Below, piece after piece: positions 62,214 to 64,000 of a stretch of DNA of 64,000 nucleotides. The stretch is from Pontibacter beigongshangensis (GTDB taxonomy: Bacteria; Bacteroidota; Bacteroidia; Cytophagales; Hymenobacteraceae). The stretch spans positions 1-64,000 of the forward strand of contig NZ_VFSD01000009.1 of NCBI RefSeq assembly GCF_014332515.1, in the 5' to 3' direction. The translations under genes and the position numbers were made by a program. The notes under the pieces were generated by a model. It did no database searches, was not told the DNA's origin, and was given only the letters and a program-made list of their open reading frames with translations. The number at the start of each line of letters is the position of its first letter. The stretch's first letter is position 1.

Positions 62214-63440
62214 CTACTCCACCAGTTGCTGCGGTGCCGGCTGCAGGATGCTTTGCAGCTCCTTCCGGAACACGACAGGGTTGTTTTCCTGCGCTTCTCC
62301 ATTCGTCACAACACGTACCTCCATCCATACTTCGCCGCTTCTGTAGTAATTTAAAACTACCAGGCCAAGCTCCTCCAGCGAAAATGTGGCTTTGCCTCCT
62401 TTTTTCACAAAGGCAGTTTTGCTGCCCGAGCCGCTTACAATATAATGGTTTTGCCTTACCTCGAAATGCTGCAGGTTATGGTCGTGGCCCGCTGCGTAAA
62501 TTATGTTGCTGTACCGATGGAAGATGCGGAGCAGCCGCCTGCGCAGGCGCTTGTACCTGCCATGCGACATGTCTTCGTAGGCACCAAACATTTTGCGGTA
62601 AAAAGGGTAGAGCGATCCGAAGATAGGCAACGGGATGTAGAAACGTCTGTGGGCAGCGGTAAGCGGAAAGATATGTTGCTTTAGCGTGAATTTGCCGCCA
62701 TGTAGTGCATTGCTGTAAAGTGGGTGATGGGCTGCTATCAGTATGCGCTGGTGGCGGTTCTCCCGCAGTATCTTTTTCAGCTGCTGAAAGAACTCCTCTA
62801 TGTTTTCCAGGCCGCAGCCATGTTTGGCCCCGATTGGTTTTTCGCCCCGTTGTACCCACCATTGCGTGTTAATGATCAGGAGCAGGAGCCCCTCAGCCAG
62901 TTGCATGGTAACAGGGCCCGGACAGCCCTGCCGCGGCAGGTAAGCAGCCTCATCCTGCAGGTAGTTTACAACATAGTTCTCCTGTCGCAGCATCTGGTTG
63001 TAGCCGCCTTTGCGCCCTTTGTTCCAGTCGTGGTTGCCACTCAGGAAAATACTTTTGCCCCGAAAATCCTTGAACGTTTCCAGCAGCGTGTTCAGCCGCA
63101 GCAGGGAGGTAGTGTGCAGCACGCTTCCTTCGGGTGGCAGCCCTACCGGGTACACTATATCCCCGAGCAGCAGGGCAGTTCCCCGCTGCCCTGCCTCCTG
63201 CTTCCATTGCTCCACCAGGTGCAGCACAGGGTCCGACCCATCAGTGGCCACTGCCCCCGGATCGCCTAGCAGGGCAACAGAGTGCAGCAGTTCGTCGGGA
63301 GGGGGGAGTGTGGACTTGCGCCAGCCTATATCTGCCAGTTTATAATAAGGCTTGCGGCGGTATTTACGTTCCTGCCAGTAGCTGAACCCCAGGTAAACAA
63401 GCGCAATAGTAGGGATGATGATTAAAAAATAGGTTAGCAT
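62214..63440 (-). CDS. Membrane-anchored metallophosphoesterase
   Basis: A 408-residue protein with an N-terminal membrane helix (TYFLIIIPTIALVYLGFSYW). The two-metal calcineurin-like site is seen as VALLGDPG, LLLGDIVYP, LSGNHDWNKG, LIAAHHPLYS and AAGHDHNLQ, in the normal order. The insert KRLRRRLLRIFHRY is very basic. Substrate is unknown. It follows the LON-domain gene by 24 bp and probably shares its transcript. Confidence 0.9.
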   Translation of the reverse strand: MLTYFLIIIPTIALVYLGFSYWQERKYRRKPYYKLADIGWRKSTLPPPDELLHSVALLGDPGAVATDGSDPVLHLVEQWKQEAGQRGTALLLGDIVYPVGLPPEGSVLHTTSLLRLNTLLETFKDFRGKSIFLSGNHDWNKGRKGGYNQMLRQENYVVNYLQDEAAYLPRQGCPGPVTMQLAEGLLLLIINTQWWVQRGEKPIGAKHGCGLENIEEFFQQLKKILRENRHQRILIAAHHPLYSNALHGGKFTLKQHIFPLTAAHRRFYIPLPIFGSLYPFYRKMFGAYEDMSHGRYKRLRRRLLRIFHRYSNIIYAAGHDHNLQHFEVRQNHYIVSGSGSKTAFVKKGGKATFSLEELGLVVLNYYRSGEVWMEVRVVTNGEAQENNPVVFRKELQSILQPAPQQLVE

Positions 63441-63464
63441 AGCTGTTCTGTCTCCTGGCAGGGC

Positions 63465-64000
63465 CTAAAATGCTGGTGGTGTCAGGTGTTTAAAATGGCC
63501 GTTCATTTTTACCTTTTCCTTAAGCCGCTCTGTTTCGTGCACAACAGGCACAATGGCCCTTAAATGCTGCAGAATCATTTCCTGCCGGTCTGTTTCGCTC
63601 TGGCATTGCAACAGCAGGTACTCCTGTTCCAGCGAAAGACCCAGGTGGTGAGCCACGTCAAAAGACTTGAAATCCTGGGGCAGCGACATGAGCAGGCTGT
63701 TCAGGTGCAGAGCCTCGTACAACTGCCGGAGCAGCTTCTCTATCTCCACCCTGAAGAGCACGTCCCCGGCCAGGTCCGTCTCCAGTTGCTCCACTTCTCC
63801 GCCCGGGTACAGCCTGCCGGGTGCCTGTTTATCGAGCCGGATTACTCTGAAAACTCCTACTGCCTGGGTCTTAATATCCATCTCTCCGTTGTCGTACTTC
63901 TTTTCTATGCGCAGCACTTTCAGTTCTGTGCCATATTCGCCGATGCCATTCTGGAGAAAAGACGGAATTCCAAAGGTAGATTTATTGGCCACACTCTCCT
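63465..64000 (-). CDS. LON-domain (substrate-binding) protein, N-terminus beyond the window
   Basis: The frame continues through the window edge; a GTG at 63992 is not a likely start because the LON domain would normally begin about 45 residues earlier. Visible are STFGIPSFLQNGIGEYGTEL, VGVFRVIRLDK and a helical C-terminal half (QEMILQHLRAI). There is no AAA+ or protease domain behind it, so this is a stand-alone LON N-terminal-like protein, usual length about 200-220 residues. Confidence 0.8.
   Translation of the reverse strand, partial: ESVANKSTFGIPSFLQNGIGEYGTELKVLRIEKKYDNGEMDIKTQAVGVFRVIRLDKQAPGRLYPGGEVEQLETDLAGDVLFRVEIEKLLRQLYEALHLNSLLMSLPQDFKSFDVAHHLGLSLEQEYLLLQCQSETDRQEMILQHLRAIVPVVHETERLKEKVKMNGHFKHLTPPAF

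Noticed and set aside
63465-64000. Full Lon protease
   Set aside because: The frame ends right after the LON-type domain, with no AAA+ or Ser-Lys protease domain.

Overview
The window reads as a chromosomal segment of a Bacteroidota bacterium, most likely a Pontibacter-like member of the Hymenobacteraceae. Supporting this are the absence of Shine-Dalgarno sites, several exact TAnnTTTG-type -7 promoter elements, DUF4199 and DUF7793-like families, a two-gene pattern of manganese/zinc permeases with one fused to a DtxR module, and a Bacteroidota-type VLRF1 release factor. Naming the genus is inference; no rRNA or tRNA is present.

Layout. 1-1400: end of a probable galactokinase, then galT (Leloir pathway). 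1542-6224: a fused alpha-oxoamine synthase/GNAT-like enzyme, a hybrid histidine kinase behind it, and a divergent STAS-like protein. 6526-10627: a xylose module (LacI-type regulator, perfect palindromic operator, xylB, xylA). 10921-18771: redox and housekeeping genes (old yellow enzyme, type II NADH dehydrogenase, MscS channel, aldo/keto reductase, cytochrome c, metallo-beta-lactamase fold enzyme, ArsR regulator). 19402-21937: a four-gene TelA operon whose last three genes are translationally coupled, including a 59-residue ORF. 22195-22869: VLRF1-like release factor. 23601-28645: prkA-yeaH-spoVR stress operon. 28866-41617: a broken cytochrome-like gene, secreted or lipid-anchored proteins, esterase, SDR, DegP/HtrA, quinone oxidoreductase, a spanin-like lipoprotein, a PAS-LuxR regulator and mnmE. 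42869-47927: a five-gene metal uptake operon (regulator, binding protein, ATPase, permease-DtxR fusion, permease). 48122-55755: fabH, glycosyltransferase, dapD, hydroxybutyryl-CoA dehydrogenase, two tandem tiny membrane proteins, an outer-membrane protein, an ABC-F ATPase. 56089-64000: DUF4199 pair, small envelope proteins, L,D-transpeptidase, an M48 peptidase remnant, lipid kinase, metallophosphoesterase and a LON-domain protein cut by the window edge.

The most striking structure is not a gene. At least 21 copies of a 30-60 bp element lie in the intergenic spaces and never inside an intact gene. Each has a CAG-rich head (often lost), a CTCCGGAGG-type palindromic core and a conserved AT-rich tail close to TTTTCATTAGAATAATT. 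A second layer consists of low-complexity tracts of 4-8 bp period that occur as complementary pairs across single intergenic gaps. A third is a set of near-perfect inverted-repeat terminators with loops of 2-5 nt; one of 44 bp contains the stop codons of both convergent genes.

The best candidates for undescribed biology are the repeat family, the oxoamine-synthase/GNAT fusion with its own sensor kinase, the coupled TelA operon of unknown partners, and the VLRF1-like factor. Functions are assigned by motif reading only; no database search was possible.
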